Assembly (NCBI GenBank): GCA_021812245.1
Contig: JAKAOK010000002.1
Span: 1-64,000, forward strand
Length of the DNA stretch: 64,000 nt
Origin: a bacterium
Lineage (GTDB): Bacteria > SZUA-79 > Acidulodesulfobacterales > Acidulodesulfobacteraceae
Direction: 5' to 3'
In this document: piece by piece, positions 17,700-26,962 of the stretch
How the letters are laid out: each line of letters begins with the position of its first letter
How positions within the stretch are numbered: the first letter of the stretch is position 1
Made by a program: the position numbers and the translations under genes
The notes under the pieces: generated by a model
The model's database searches: none
Seen by the model: only the letters and a program-made list of their open reading frames with translations
What the model was told of the DNA's origin: nothing

Positions 17700-19271
17700 A
17701 TGATTACATCTCTTAACAGCGCTACGTTCATCGGAATCGACGCCGTTTTAGTAAATGTAGAAATTTTTATAGCTAACGGCATACCGGGGATTATGATTGT
17801 GGGTCTTCCCGATATTTCGACTAAAGAGGCTAAGGACAGGGTTAAGGCCGCAATAAAAAACTCCGGTTTTGAATATCCGGTTAAGAAAATTACTATAAAT
17901 CTTGCTCCCGCAGATTTAAGAAAAGAGGGTCCTCTCTTCGACCTGTCTTTTGCGGTAGGAATTCTAATTTCCGCCGGTATGCTTAAATGTGCCTTAAACC
18001 TAAATGATTATATTATTGCGGGGGAACTTTCCTTAAACGGCAAGATAAAAAAAGTTAACGGCGTAATAGCTCTGGGCATACTCGCCAAAAAATTAAATAA
18101 AAAACTTATAATCCCGTATGAAAATATAAATTCCGCAAGGTTTATAGGGGCGGATTTTCTTGCTTTCAGCCATTTAAAAGATATATGCGCTTTTATTTCA
18201 GGGATGCGGAGCTCCGTTTATATTCATAACATTGAAGATGCCCCGCCCTCTTCTTTCGAAAGGATTATGTCCGGAATAAACAATACCGCAAAAGCCGGAG
18301 AAAATTATCCCGATTTTTCGGATATTAAAGGGCAGGAGTTGGCAAAAAGGGCAATCGTGACCGCCGTTTCAGGGCATCATAATATTTTAATGATAGGGCC
18401 TCCCGGCAGCGGAAAAACAATGTTAGCTCAAAGCATTGAGGGGATTCAGCCGGATCTATCGCTTGAGGAATCTATTGAGACGTCGAATATTTATAGTTTT
18501 TCAAATAAAAAGATTAACGACGAAACCGGACTTATCATGAGAAGACCTTTTATTCCCGTGCATCATACTGTATCTATCGCCGGATTAATCGGCGGCGGCG
18601 CTTCAAATCCGCTTCCAGGGGATATAAGCATGGCTCATAACGGAGTTTTGTTTATCGATGAATTTTCTGAATTAAGCAAAAAAACGCTGGACAGTTTAAG
18701 GCAGCCTATGGAAGATAAGGCGATAAACCTGTCGAGAAGCAGATTTTCAACAGTTCTACCGTGTAATTTTATGTTGGCTGCGGCAATGAATCCGTGCCCT
18801 TGCGGTTATTACGGGGATACAAAGCATGAATGCAAATGTTCAAGCGCGGAAATTTATAAATTTTACACGAAATTGTCGGGGCCGATTCTCGATAGGTTCG
18901 ATATATTTATAGAGGTTTATTCAGCGGACATAGACAAGTTAATAGTTAATGAAAATGCAGCAAACTCTTCGGAAATTAAAAATTTAATCGAAAAAACAAG
19001 GCAGATACAGTTGGAAAGATTCCGGGATACCGGAATCAGATTTAACGCGGGGGTAAAAAGTTCCGAGATAGAAAAATATTTTGCCGTTTCCGATTCTGCT
19101 TTAAAACTTGCGCAAAGCGCGGTAAAAAAGTTAAACATATCTTCAAGGGGATATTATAGGATATTGCGGGTTTCCCGCACTATAGCCGACTTAGACCGGA
19201 AGGACGAAGTGGATGACGGCGCCGTTCTTGAGGCTTTGAATTACAGAAATACAAAGTTATTGAGAGTATGA
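17700..19271 (+). CDS. comM: ComM/YifB-family Mg-chelatase-like AAA+ helicase
   Basis: ComM is a hexameric helicase that promotes branch migration during natural transformation. The N-terminal Lon-like domain has GLPDISTKEAKDRVKAAIKNSG. The AAA+ core has Walker A GPPGSGKT near 234-241, the HHTVSIAGLIGGGASNPLPGDIS segment and Walker B GVLFIDEFSE. AAAMNPCPCGYYGD with clustered cysteines and the C-terminal Mg_chelatase_C part follow. The 523-residue length is slightly above the usual ~510. Its start codon is preceded by a strong hairpin. Confidence 0.93.
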   Translation: MITSLNSATFIGIDAVLVNVEIFIANGIPGIMIVGLPDISTKEAKDRVKAAIKNSGFEYPVKKITINLAPADLRKEGPLFDLSFAVGILISAGMLKCALNLNDYIIAGELSLNGKIKKVNGVIALGILAKKLNKKLIIPYENINSARFIGADFLAFSHLKDICAFISGMRSSVYIHNIEDAPPSSFERIMSGINNTAKAGENYPDFSDIKGQELAKRAIVTAVSGHHNILMIGPPGSGKTMLAQSIEGIQPDLSLEESIETSNIYSFSNKKINDETGLIMRRPFIPVHHTVSIAGLIGGGASNPLPGDISMAHNGVLFIDEFSELSKKTLDSLRQPMEDKAINLSRSRFSTVLPCNFMLAAAMNPCPCGYYGDTKHECKCSSAEIYKFYTKLSGPILDRFDIFIEVYSADIDKLIVNENAANSSEIKNLIEKTRQIQLERFRDTGIRFNAGVKSSEIEKYFAVSDSALKLAQSAVKKLNISSRGYYRILRVSRTIADLDRKDEVDDGAVLEALNYRNTKLLRV

Positions 19272-19445
19272 TTAACCACTAATCCCGATTTAGAAAATAT
19301 TTAATAAATTCTAATACTAAATAACACTGGATTCCCGCTTTCGCGGGAATGACACCCGTTGGGTGAAATCTTAAATTCCGGAATTGTCATTCCTGCGTAG
19401 GCAGGAATCCAGAAAATAAATTTCTAAATCGGGATTTGGGGTTAA
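19272..19445. mobile_element. MITE-like element with nested inverted repeats
   Basis: A 174-bp non-coding element. The ends TTAACCACTAATCCCGATTT... (19272 onward) and its inverted counterpart (19417-19445) match over about 25 positions, including a perfect AATCCCGATTTAGAAA core. Both ends carry TTAA. Inside, 19327-19354 and 19385-19412 are inverted copies matching at 24 of 28 positions (CTGGATTCC...GGAATGACA), with a small CACCC/GGGTG hairpin beside them. No transposase is present. The left end is repeated exactly at 3231-3266. Confidence 0.7.
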
Positions 19446-19489
19446 CGGCATAATTTGACTTTTCATATTTCAAATGATAGACTTTTAAG

Positions 19490-19712
19490 AAATAGGTTCT
19501 ATTTAAACTTTATCTCAAAAAGTTAAGGGAAACAGGTTAGATTCCTGTGCTGTTCCCGCAGCCGTAAAAACTTATGGCGGACTTTATTAATATTAAAAGT
19601 ATTAAAGTAAAGCCCGTTGTTAAGGATATTTCGATATGCCACTGGCGTAGTTTGCATTTGTATTTGCCGGGAAGGTGAAATGTCCGCATGTTTAAGCCGG
19701 AATACCTGACTT
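19490..19712 (+). promoter_or_regulatory. Cobalamin (adenosyl-B12) riboswitch
   Basis: The conserved blocks appear in order: ATAGGTTCT start, AAGGGAAACAGGT, the B12-box-like CTGTGCTGTTCCCGCAGCCGT, then GCCACTGG, CCGGGAAGGTG and the closing AGCCGGAATACCTG. It lies 47 nt before the cobalt/nickel transporter, consistent with repression of uptake when B12 is abundant. Confidence 0.95.
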
Positions 19713-19759
19713 TTAAGATATTAAAATTAATTTAATTTTAATTAGCGGGAGGTCTAATT

Positions 19760-20791
19760 ATGTTTTTGCGCCCATCTTCCTTTGGCTTTAAGCAAAGGCT
19801 TGTTCTTCTTTACTCATTTTTATTCGCTTTTTTATTAATCTCCATAATCCTTTTAATCGACAGGTCGAGCGTATTTCCGGTCCTACTAAGTTTAGGCTCC
19901 CTCGCTTTTTTTTTCGGCATAAAACATGCCCTTGATGCCGACCATATTGCCGCTATAGACAATACCACCAGAAAATTAATGAATGACGGTAAAAAACCGG
20001 TAGGCGTCGGCTTTTTTTTCTCGGTTGGACACTCGTTGTCGGTTTTTATTTTGACATTAATAACCGTTATAATCGGGAAATTTGTCGTTAAAGCCTATCC
20101 GGAATTAGGCAGTTTGAGCAATGTCTTGGGAACCGGAATATCGGCTTTATTTTTGTATCTTATAGCTTTTATGAACGTCATTATTTTAATAAGTATCATT
20201 AGGATTACAAAGGACTTTAAAGACTTTAAAAATAAGAAGATAGAAGAAGAGCTTTTAAAAAGAGGTTTTATGTTTCGTTATTTCAACGGAATTATGAAAC
20301 TGATATCGTCAAGTTGGCAGATGTTTTTTGTAGGAGTTTTATTCGGCATCGGGTTCGATACGGCATCCGAGGTTGCCATACTTTCTATGTCCGCCGTATT
20401 TGCTTCGGCAGGAAGACCGTTAGTCGATGTTATGATACTGCCGTTAGTATTTTCATCAGGTATGATTTTACTTGATTCGACCGACGGCGTGGTTATGCAG
20501 TATGCATATAGCTGGGCATTTCTAAACCCCATAAGGAAGATATTTTATAATATTTCCATAACGAGCATTTCCGTTTTTCTGGCATTCGGCGTGGGAACGC
20601 TGGAATGGCTTCAGGTTATAGGGATGGAGTATAATTTGAAAGGCCGCCCATGGGATTTTTTTAATCATGTATCTTTTGCGGTTTTAGGAGGCGGTATAGC
20701 CGTAATATTAACCTCGGCTTGGCTTTTATCGCTGGCGGTTTATAAATTCAGCAGGGTGGAAGAAAGGTATAATATCGACGGCATTGAATAA
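19760..20791 (+). CDS. NiCoT-family cobalt/nickel permease
   Basis: An inner-membrane secondary transporter for Co2+ and/or Ni2+. The family signature HX4DH is at His56-Ala-Leu-Asp-Ala-Asp61-His62. Other NiCoT signatures are the following AAIDNTTRKLM, GFFFSVGHSLSV and LFGIGFDTASEVAIL. It has 343 residues with about eight hydrophobic segments. The B12 riboswitch upstream points to cobalt as the physiological substrate, although NiCoT selectivity cannot be read from sequence alone. The start follows GGGAGG. Confidence 0.92.
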   Translation: MFLRPSSFGFKQRLVLLYSFLFAFLLISIILLIDRSSVFPVLLSLGSLAFFFGIKHALDADHIAAIDNTTRKLMNDGKKPVGVGFFFSVGHSLSVFILTLITVIIGKFVVKAYPELGSLSNVLGTGISALFLYLIAFMNVIILISIIRITKDFKDFKNKKIEEELLKRGFMFRYFNGIMKLISSSWQMFFVGVLFGIGFDTASEVAILSMSAVFASAGRPLVDVMILPLVFSSGMILLDSTDGVVMQYAYSWAFLNPIRKIFYNISITSISVFLAFGVGTLEWLQVIGMEYNLKGRPWDFFNHVSFAVLGGGIAVILTSAWLLSLAVYKFSRVEERYNIDGIE

Positions 20792-20815
20792 AATTTTTTA
20801 TTAAGTACCGTTTTG

Positions 20816-21298
20816 CTATTCAAAAACAAAAAGAGAGCCGGGGTCGTTTTCGTGTCTAATCTCGTCTATTTGCTCCTTTTTCATTTTACCAGCAAATAGT
20901 TTATTTGCGGCGTTGATGACGAGCCCGTTTTTCCCGCCGACGTTTTTATAAGCGTGAACTATTCCCGGCGGGACTATAAGTGTAGAGGGCTTGTTTTCCC
21001 CAAGAAACAATATCTTTTTATTAAGATAAGTAGGAGAGTCCTTTCTGTTGTCCCATAATATGATTTTAAAATCAGAAGGACCTATAAAGCAAAAATAGTC
21101 GGTTTGATATGTATGTTCGTGGGGTCCCCTTCTGATTCCCGGCATAGTTAGGGAGATATAAGACATCCGGGGAAAAATAGATTCCTCTAATTCGTCGCTT
21201 CTATACAGTTCCGCAAGCCATCCCCGTTCGTCAACATATTTTTTGATATCCTTGACGACTACGTCTTTAATATCCGACAATTTGAAAGAAAGCCCCAT
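20816..21298 (-). CDS. RmlC-like cupin, dTDP-sugar 3,5-epimerase family
   Basis: A 160-residue single-domain cupin resembling dTDP-4-dehydrorhamnose 3,5-epimerase. Visible features are DIKKYVDERGWLAELYR, GIRRGPHEHTYQTDYFCFI with the metal/base histidines, and LIVPPGIVHAYKN. The typical RmlC catalytic arrangement is partly kept, but the protein is shorter than the usual ~180. No other rhamnose genes are nearby, so the substrate is uncertain. It converges with the NiCoT gene and diverges from the symporter genes. Confidence 0.7.
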   Translation of the reverse strand: MGLSFKLSDIKDVVVKDIKKYVDERGWLAELYRSDELEESIFPRMSYISLTMPGIRRGPHEHTYQTDYFCFIGPSDFKIILWDNRKDSPTYLNKKILFLGENKPSTLIVPPGIVHAYKNVGGKNGLVINAANKLFAGKMKKEQIDEIRHENDPGSLFVFE

Positions 21299-21392
21299 TT
21301 TATTTTAAACGCTTTATTTTTAAGTTTTTTTAGGATAAAATTTATAATAATATTTCGATTTTGATTATAGTATATATTTTAGGTTAAAATCA

Positions 21393-21626
21393 ATGAAAAA
21401 TTATAAAAGATACCATCCGGTCACGTGGCTGATTTTATTAATTCCTATAGCCGTGCTTTCTTTCGGAATAAAATATTATAACAATAACAGGCTGATATTT
21501 GGAATAAGCGCAATGGTCTGGTTTTTTATATTAATGGACATAATAACGGTAATTCTGACCTATGCCGCATATTTAATAGAGAAAAAAAATATAAAAGAAT
21601 TAAAATCAAAGCATGGTCAAGAGTAA
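21393..21626 (+). CDS. Small membrane protein, DUF3311-like symporter partner
   Basis: A 77-residue protein with two membrane segments (about 11-25 and 34-63) and a short basic tail. Small proteins of this type (DUF3311 and similar) commonly sit directly upstream of sodium:solute symporters. Here the stop overlaps the symporter start by 14 nt, indicating coupled translation. The family name is inference from size, topology and context. Confidence 0.65.
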   Translation: MKNYKRYHPVTWLILLIPIAVLSFGIKYYNNNRLIFGISAMVWFFILMDIITVILTYAAYLIEKKNIKELKSKHGQE

Positions 21627-23064
21627 TATTCCGATTATTATCATCTTTTCATTTTTGTTTTTAGTCGCTTTTGCAGGTTTTTTATCCAAAAAATTTGAAG
21701 CCGCTAAAATAGACAGTTTAGCGGAATGGTCGCTTGCCGGTAAAAGATTCGGCGCATTTATCGTCTGGTTTCTTCTGGGCGGGGATATTTATACCGCGTA
21801 CACTTTATTAGCCGTGCCGGGACTTGCTTACAATTCCGGCGCTTTTGCGTTCTTTGCCGTTTCTTACGTCATAATGGAATATCCGATACTTTTTTTGACT
21901 ATACCGAGATTATGGAACGTCTCAAAAAAATATAATTTTATCACCGCAGGCGATTACGTCGAAAAAGTATTCGACAGTAAATTTCTAGGGGCCGTCGTAG
22001 CCTTAGTCGGGATATTTGCCGAACTCCCGTATATAGGGCTTCAGATATTCGGAATGAGATATATGCTTTCGTTGTCCGGGCTTAAACCGGATATCGCAAT
22101 TGCGGTATCCCTTCTTATCGTAATTTTATTTACCGTTTTTAGCGGCATAAGGGCCGCCGCCGTAACGTCTTTCATAAAAGATTTTTTTATATGGGGCATG
22201 GTATTATTTCTTATAATATTTATACCTATTCATTATTTCGGCGGATTTGGAGAAATGTTTAGCTGGATCAATAAAGCTCATCCGTCAAAGTCTTTAATCG
22301 CTCCGGGCAGCATGATAACTTTCGGAACCCTTGCTTTCGGTTCTGCAGGGGCTTTATTCCTGTATCCGCACTCGATAAACGGGGCTTATACTTCTAAAAG
22401 CGCGGATGCAATAAGGAAAAATGCCGTTTTTATGCCGTTATACAATATAATGCTGATATTTATAACTATTTTAGGATTTGCGGCGTTATACATAGTTCCG
22501 GGAATCAAAAACTCAAATATGGCAGTGCCTATGATGCTTTATAAAACATTTGGACCGTATGTTACGGCGTTTTTCGGAGGAATAATTATACTCGGAAGTA
22601 TGGTGCCGGCTTCTATTATGGCTTTGTCTTCCGCAAATCTGTTTACCAAAAATATATACCAGAATTTAATAAATCCGGATATAAGCGACCGCACGCAGGA
22701 GATTATGAGTAAAATCGCCGTAGGTTTTATTATTGCCCTTGCCCTGTATTTAAGTATTATTATAAACCCCCTGCTTATAATTAAGCTTCAGCTTATAGGC
22801 GGCATGATAATACTTCAGTTGTTTCCATTGATTTTTTTGCCGCTGTTTACCAACAGGGTTTCCAAAATACCGGCCGTGATATCCGTATCGGGCGGGCTTT
22901 TTACGGTGTTCTATCTTCTGCATGTCGTCGATTGGAATATAATATATAAAAAGATATATATAGGCTTATGGGGAATTTTGGCAGAAATAGTCTTATTATT
23001 GATTTTTACATTCTTTTTTAGGCCGGTTGAAAATATATCCCTCGACGATTATCTTGACGCATAG
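21613..23064 (+). CDS. Sodium:solute symporter (SSS family)
   Basis: A 483-residue, about 13-helix inner-membrane permease of the SSS/pantothenate-monocarboxylate type. Features include SLAEWSLAGKRFGAFIVWFLLGGDIYTAYT near residues 35-65, the GLQIFGMRYML segment and the VPASIMALSSANLFTKNIY segment typical of the family (Na+-site helix). The small upstream membrane protein is characteristic of monocarboxylate (MctP-like) members, so acetate, pyruvate or lactate uptake is plausible. The substrate is not deducible from sequence. Confidence 0.85.
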   Translation: MVKSNIPIIIIFSFLFLVAFAGFLSKKFEAAKIDSLAEWSLAGKRFGAFIVWFLLGGDIYTAYTLLAVPGLAYNSGAFAFFAVSYVIMEYPILFLTIPRLWNVSKKYNFITAGDYVEKVFDSKFLGAVVALVGIFAELPYIGLQIFGMRYMLSLSGLKPDIAIAVSLLIVILFTVFSGIRAAAVTSFIKDFFIWGMVLFLIIFIPIHYFGGFGEMFSWINKAHPSKSLIAPGSMITFGTLAFGSAGALFLYPHSINGAYTSKSADAIRKNAVFMPLYNIMLIFITILGFAALYIVPGIKNSNMAVPMMLYKTFGPYVTAFFGGIIILGSMVPASIMALSSANLFTKNIYQNLINPDISDRTQEIMSKIAVGFIIALALYLSIIINPLLIIKLQLIGGMIILQLFPLIFLPLFTNRVSKIPAVISVSGGLFTVFYLLHVVDWNIIYKKIYIGLWGILAEIVLLLIFTFFFRPVENISLDDYLDA

Positions 23065-23182
23065 CTCTGCAAACTGCGTGGAAGATACAAGAACATTAAC
23101 GATATTGCTATTGCCGATGTATTCGTAACGCATTGAAATTTCGCAAATATAAAAAATATTTATAATAACTACAGAGGTAAAA

Positions 23183-23779
23183 ATGGACATAATAGAAGTC
23201 GTTAAAACAAGAAAAAGCATTAGAAAATTTGAACGGGAAGACGTAGATTTAAATCAGATTAAAAAAATTATCGAAATTTCTATTAACTCTCCAAGCGGAG
23301 GCAATGCGCAAAACTGGTTTACTTACATAATTAAAAATAAAGATATTCTTAGCAGAATGAGAAACGAGGTAGAAACGGTTTATAAAAAGGTAACCGGCAA
23401 AGATGCTCCCGGCGTGTATGCATTTTTTAACGAGGCCCCTGTCGTGCTGGCGGTTGTTCAAAAACCTTATATCGGCAGTCTTGATTATGTACTCGAAAAG
23501 GCGGATAAAAATAGAAACTACGACAGAAAGTTCATAATTAACCCCGGACTCCAAGGAGTTTCAAGTTTTATAACGCATATACTGCTTGTCGCTCACAACG
23601 AAGGATTGGGGGCATGTTGGATGACCGGTCCGTTAATCGCTAAACCTGAAATAGAAAATATATTAGAGATAAAAAGCCCCAATAATCTTGTCGCATTAAT
23701 TCCCATAGGAAAACCCCTAGGAAGACGGTCTAAATCGTCTAGAATGGACGTTGCGGAAGTGATCAGAATCATCAGATAG
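23183..23779 (+). CDS. Nitroreductase-family FMN oxidoreductase
   Basis: A 198-residue flavoprotein fold. The N-terminal FMN-binding KTRKSIRKFEREDV is at residues 8-21. SPSGGNAQNW binds FMN phosphate, and GLGACWMTGPLI and LVALIPIGKPLG are the usual C-terminal features. Such enzymes reduce nitro compounds, quinones or enones with NAD(P)H; the actual substrate is unknown. The start follows CAGAGGT. It stands alone downstream of the symporter. Confidence 0.88.
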   Translation: MDIIEVVKTRKSIRKFEREDVDLNQIKKIIEISINSPSGGNAQNWFTYIIKNKDILSRMRNEVETVYKKVTGKDAPGVYAFFNEAPVVLAVVQKPYIGSLDYVLEKADKNRNYDRKFIINPGLQGVSSFITHILLVAHNEGLGACWMTGPLIAKPEIENILEIKSPNNLVALIPIGKPLGRRSKSSRMDVAEVIRIIR

Positions 23780-23822
23780 AAAACGTCTTTTTTAATGGCT
23801 TTTTTGCCGGAAAGACGATAAC

Positions 23823-24644
23823 CTAAAATGTTACATGCACACCCACTTGCAAACCATACTGGTGGGTCATAGAGCTTGGCTCGTAAAACGCAAATGCCTG
23901 ATTAGAAGTCTTAAGAAATAAAGCTGAGTAATAGACGTTTCCTACGAGCGAGAGATTATTAGTCAGCCTATACCTTGCGCCCTCAGACACTCCATAGCCG
24001 TTCTCGCCTGACAGGTCGTTCTGGATATTCGGTATTTGATAGCCGCTTACGAAATACTCATAACCCTTTATTGTGGCGGTGCCGTTAAGCCCGTAAAGAT
24101 AATCGAGCTTAAAAACGTTGCTCCAGCGCGGAGTAAAGGCATAAACGTTCTTGTAGGTTAACCCCAAGTAATCCACGGTGTAGTATTCGTCATAGCCGAC
24201 CACGTTATTCGTAAACGGTGCGTTTCCAGATATAAAACTGTTGGTGAACTGTCCCAGAGAGACGTAAAGTTGGTTTTGCATACGTCCGTCCATAAGCATG
24301 CCGCAGCCGCCCGCCCCTAACGAAAAATCATTGAGCAGGTAGTGGATGTCGCCGGTTACCGCCCCGTCGTTGTAAGTAGCGGGAACATAGCCGCCCATAA
24401 CGCGGGCAGTCCCCATTAGCAGTCCATCGTGGTAATTGAGCCTGTCGGTAACGGTATAGGCCGTGCCAGAATCGGCGTCCCTTAATGTCTCGCCATAGGC
24501 GAAATGCCCGGCACCTACTTTAAACGTGTTCGTCCAGTAAGCATTGCTTCCGGCGTTAGCGTTAGGAATAAATCCAGCCACATTAAGCCCTGCTGCAAAC
24601 GTTAAAGCGGCGATAAATATAAATAGTTTAAGTTTTTTTTTCAT
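23823..24644 (-). CDS. Small outer-membrane beta-barrel protein
   Basis: A 273-residue protein with a clear signal peptide (basic MKKKLKLF, hydrophobic core, cleavage after NANA near residue 31). The body is rich in Tyr, Asn, Gly and alternating strands, and it ends in VGVHVTF with terminal Phe, which fits a barrel of about 10-12 strands. I do not recognise a specific family. Codons are clearly more GC-rich than in the surrounding AT-rich genes, as in the TpsB fragment. This could reflect high expression or acquisition. It has a purine-rich AAGAAGAGA leader before ATG. Confidence 0.7.
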   Translation of the reverse strand: MKKKLKLFIFIAALTFAAGLNVAGFIPNANAGSNAYWTNTFKVGAGHFAYGETLRDADSGTAYTVTDRLNYHDGLLMGTARVMGGYVPATYNDGAVTGDIHYLLNDFSLGAGGCGMLMDGRMQNQLYVSLGQFTNSFISGNAPFTNNVVGYDEYYTVDYLGLTYKNVYAFTPRWSNVFKLDYLYGLNGTATIKGYEYFVSGYQIPNIQNDLSGENGYGVSEGARYRLTNNLSLVGNVYYSALFLKTSNQAFAFYEPSSMTHQYGLQVGVHVTF

Positions 24645-24849
24645 TGTTTTTTCTCTTCTTTATAGGTTAGTTAAAATTCTTCACTGGTCTTTTTGTCGTA
24701 TTCCTAATTTTTGCAGGTAATTATAAATATAAAAACTTATGTTTTAGTTTTTGACAGAATAACAAGATGATTTAACCGGCCGATTTGTGTCAACAGTGTT
24801 GAGAATTTTACATTTTAATTCATATCGGTGTCAATAGGAAAATCTCTAG

Positions 24850-24870
24850 AACCGCTTATTAACTGCGGTT
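24850..24870 (-). terminator. Hairpin just past tRNA-Arg(UCU)
   Basis: AACCGC (24850-24855) pairs with GCGGTT (24865-24870), immediately downstream of the reverse-strand tRNA. No real T-tract follows on that strand, so it may be a weak terminator or a processing signal. Confidence 0.4.
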
Positions 24871-24875
24871 TTGTA

Positions 24876-24952
24876 TGGTGCGTCCAGCAGGATTCGAACC
24901 TGCGACCCACAGCTTAGAAGGCTGTTGCTCTATCCAACTGAGCTATGAACGC
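24876..24952 (-). tRNA. tRNA-Arg (anticodon UCU)
   Basis: A 77-nt cloverleaf on the reverse strand. The acceptor GCGTTCA pairs with TGGACGC, the D-arm is AGCTCAGTTGGATAGAGC and the T-arm is GCAGGTTCGAATCCTGC. The anticodon loop is CTTCTAA, giving UCU for AGA codons. The 3' CCA is encoded. AGA is a preferred arginine codon in this AT-rich DNA. Confidence 0.97.
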
Positions 24953-25286
24953 ATAAAGGAAATTATATTCCTTTAAATAATATCATTTATCCTAATTTCT
25001 GTCAAATCGACGGCCTTATTTATGCCTTATTTACCCTTCCTTGTCTTTTTCTGCCGCCGCTTTTTATCCGGCTTCAGCAGATTATTTAATTCTTTAATAT
25101 ATCAGACTCTATTTTTTAATATAAAAATCCGTAAATCCTCCAGACGTAAACCTTTAAATATATTTTGTAACATTAATTTAACAAAAATTTAATATAAACG
25201 AAACAAAAGCTTCATAATATTTAAACATTAAAAAAATATAATTGAATTATATTAAAAATTAATTTAATTATAAAAACAAAAAAATT
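24953..25286. other. AT-rich intergenic region, no gene seen
   Basis: This 334-bp stretch lies between tRNA-Arg and the pilus-like cluster. It is very AT-rich toward the right, with runs such as AATTTAATATAAACG. I see no ORF with a ribosome-binding site, no RNA family and no clear palindrome. It probably holds the promoter of the secretin operon, but I cannot place boxes with confidence. Confidence 0.5.
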
Positions 25287-26951
25287 ATGAAAAATAAATA
25301 TCTATTAGTATTGTTTTTTATTATACGGTGCTTGTTCTTAAATGCAGATATAGCTTTCGGTAATTCGATATATAACGCTAAAAACAATAATTTAAATATT
25401 TTGCTTAAAAAATACCATATCAGCCTCGTTAAGCCGGAAATTATACCTGTAAAAACTAATAAAAAGCAGGTTAAAAAGGGAATGGGGCGCCAGAATCGTA
25501 TATTTAACTATAGATATAATTATAAAAGAGTCGAAGAGCATCCTTTACCCGGCTTTCTTATGCAAAAAGTTTCCCTTGTAGGCAGAGGAAGCGTTAAATT
25601 TGCATTAATGCTCTTATCGCGCGAAACAGGCGTCCCCGTTATTTTTCACGGGGGTTTCCCTGCCGGATTAAAAAACGACGCATATTATAAGGCCGTTCCT
25701 TTATACAAGGTATTAAAAGGGTTGGTAATTTCCAACGGCTTTAAATACAGATATAAAAACGGAATGTTATATGTTTACGCGGTAGAGGAAAAAACATTTC
25801 ATATTCCGGTTTCCGATTTACTTTCGTCTTTTTCGTCCACGGTCGGAATAAGCGGTATGAACGGGCATAACAATAATATAAGTAATTCTAATTCTGCCGG
25901 TATGCCGGACGGTCAGAATACGGGAAGCGCTCAGCCGGTCAGGACGGCTTCGGCAAATTCCATAAATCCTGCGGGCAATACTGGCGAAAGCAACGCAATT
26001 TCTTCTAATCCTTCCGGCTCTATTTCTTTAACCCTTTCGGAGTCCGACAGTCTCTACGGCATTATTTTAAGGAATATTAAAGAAATGCTCACGAAAAAAG
26101 GAAAATATTTCATTAATCCCAAAGACGGGTTAATATGGGTTAAAGACAGGGTTTCCAATGTCAACGAAGTTTCCGCCTATATAAAAAGAATCGATAAATT
26201 TCTTTCAAAACAGGTTTTTTTAAAAGTCGAGGTAATAGACGTAAGTTTAAATAAAGGATTTCAAACCGGTATAAACTGGAATCTGTTATTTAATCAGGCA
26301 TTTAAATCGAATGCTTTCGGTGCGGAGTCGATATCGGTTGCGGCTCAGCTTGCTTCAGGGAATAATATATCAAATGTGCCGTATATCGGCTTTACCGGTT
26401 CAGGAAACAGCAGCGCAATTTTAAATGCGCTTAAGACTCAGGGAACGGTCAATGTAATATCCCAGCCGAGATTGGTTTTAATGGACGGGCAGACGAGGCT
26501 GATTTCATCGGGAACGATAACCCCTTATATTTCGAGCATACAGACCGTGGCTTTAAGTTTGTCCCAGACCGAAACTTACCCCGTTATATCTCAGGTGCAG
26601 ACCGGTCTTTCTATATCCTTTACTCCCCATATAAATTTTAAAAACAATTCCGTTTCCGTTACTTTAAGCTTAATAGACAATTCTATCACCGGTTATCAAT
26701 CTTTTTCCGTTAGCGGCGATAGTTTTAGCAATCCCGTAATAGAATCAAAAAGTTTCTCGGACACGGTCAACGTAAAATCGGGTTCTACGATACTTGTCGG
26801 AGGTATATTGACCGCCGATAAAACAAAAAATACCTATGGAATTCCGATATTGTCTAAAATTCCGTTGATAGGGAACTTATTTAATTCTATAAACGATTCG
26901 AGCCAAAAGGAAGATCTTCTGATTATGCTGACCCCTAAAATAACTTTATAA
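25287..26951 (+). CDS. Type IVb pilus/MshL-like secretin
   Basis: The outer-membrane channel of a pilus or type II-like machine. The 554-residue protein has a signal peptide (cleavage near IAFG, residue 25), a basic N-terminal stretch and an STN/N0-like segment (about 95-170, FALMLLSRETGVPVIFHGGF). A Ser/Asn/Gly-rich linker (about 185-260) precedes the secretin domain, about 290-554. Secretin landmarks are NVISQPRLVLMDGQTRLISSG, VNVKSGSTILVGGILT and the end IPLIGNLFNS...KEDLLIMLTPKI. HIPVSDLLSSFSSTVG after the N0 region resembles MshL/PilN secretins of type IVb pili. It heads a nine-gene cluster. Confidence 0.88.
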   Translation: MKNKYLLVLFFIIRCLFLNADIAFGNSIYNAKNNNLNILLKKYHISLVKPEIIPVKTNKKQVKKGMGRQNRIFNYRYNYKRVEEHPLPGFLMQKVSLVGRGSVKFALMLLSRETGVPVIFHGGFPAGLKNDAYYKAVPLYKVLKGLVISNGFKYRYKNGMLYVYAVEEKTFHIPVSDLLSSFSSTVGISGMNGHNNNISNSNSAGMPDGQNTGSAQPVRTASANSINPAGNTGESNAISSNPSGSISLTLSESDSLYGIILRNIKEMLTKKGKYFINPKDGLIWVKDRVSNVNEVSAYIKRIDKFLSKQVFLKVEVIDVSLNKGFQTGINWNLLFNQAFKSNAFGAESISVAAQLASGNNISNVPYIGFTGSGNSSAILNALKTQGTVNVISQPRLVLMDGQTRLISSGTITPYISSIQTVALSLSQTETYPVISQVQTGLSISFTPHINFKNNSVSVTLSLIDNSITGYQSFSVSGDSFSNPVIESKSFSDTVNVKSGSTILVGGILTADKTKNTYGIPILSKIPLIGNLFNSINDSSQKEDLLIMLTPKITL

Positions 26952-26962
26952 TATAAGATTTT

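Noticed and set aside
23780-23820. Terminator after the nitroreductase gene
   Set aside because: CGTCTTT and AAAGACG can pair only across a 25-nt loop, and no T-run follows the stem; not convincing.
24790-24802. Palindrome TCAACAGTGTTGA near tRNA-Arg
   Set aside because: It is a single short dyad with no clear promoter alignment or repeat elsewhere; too little to call an operator.
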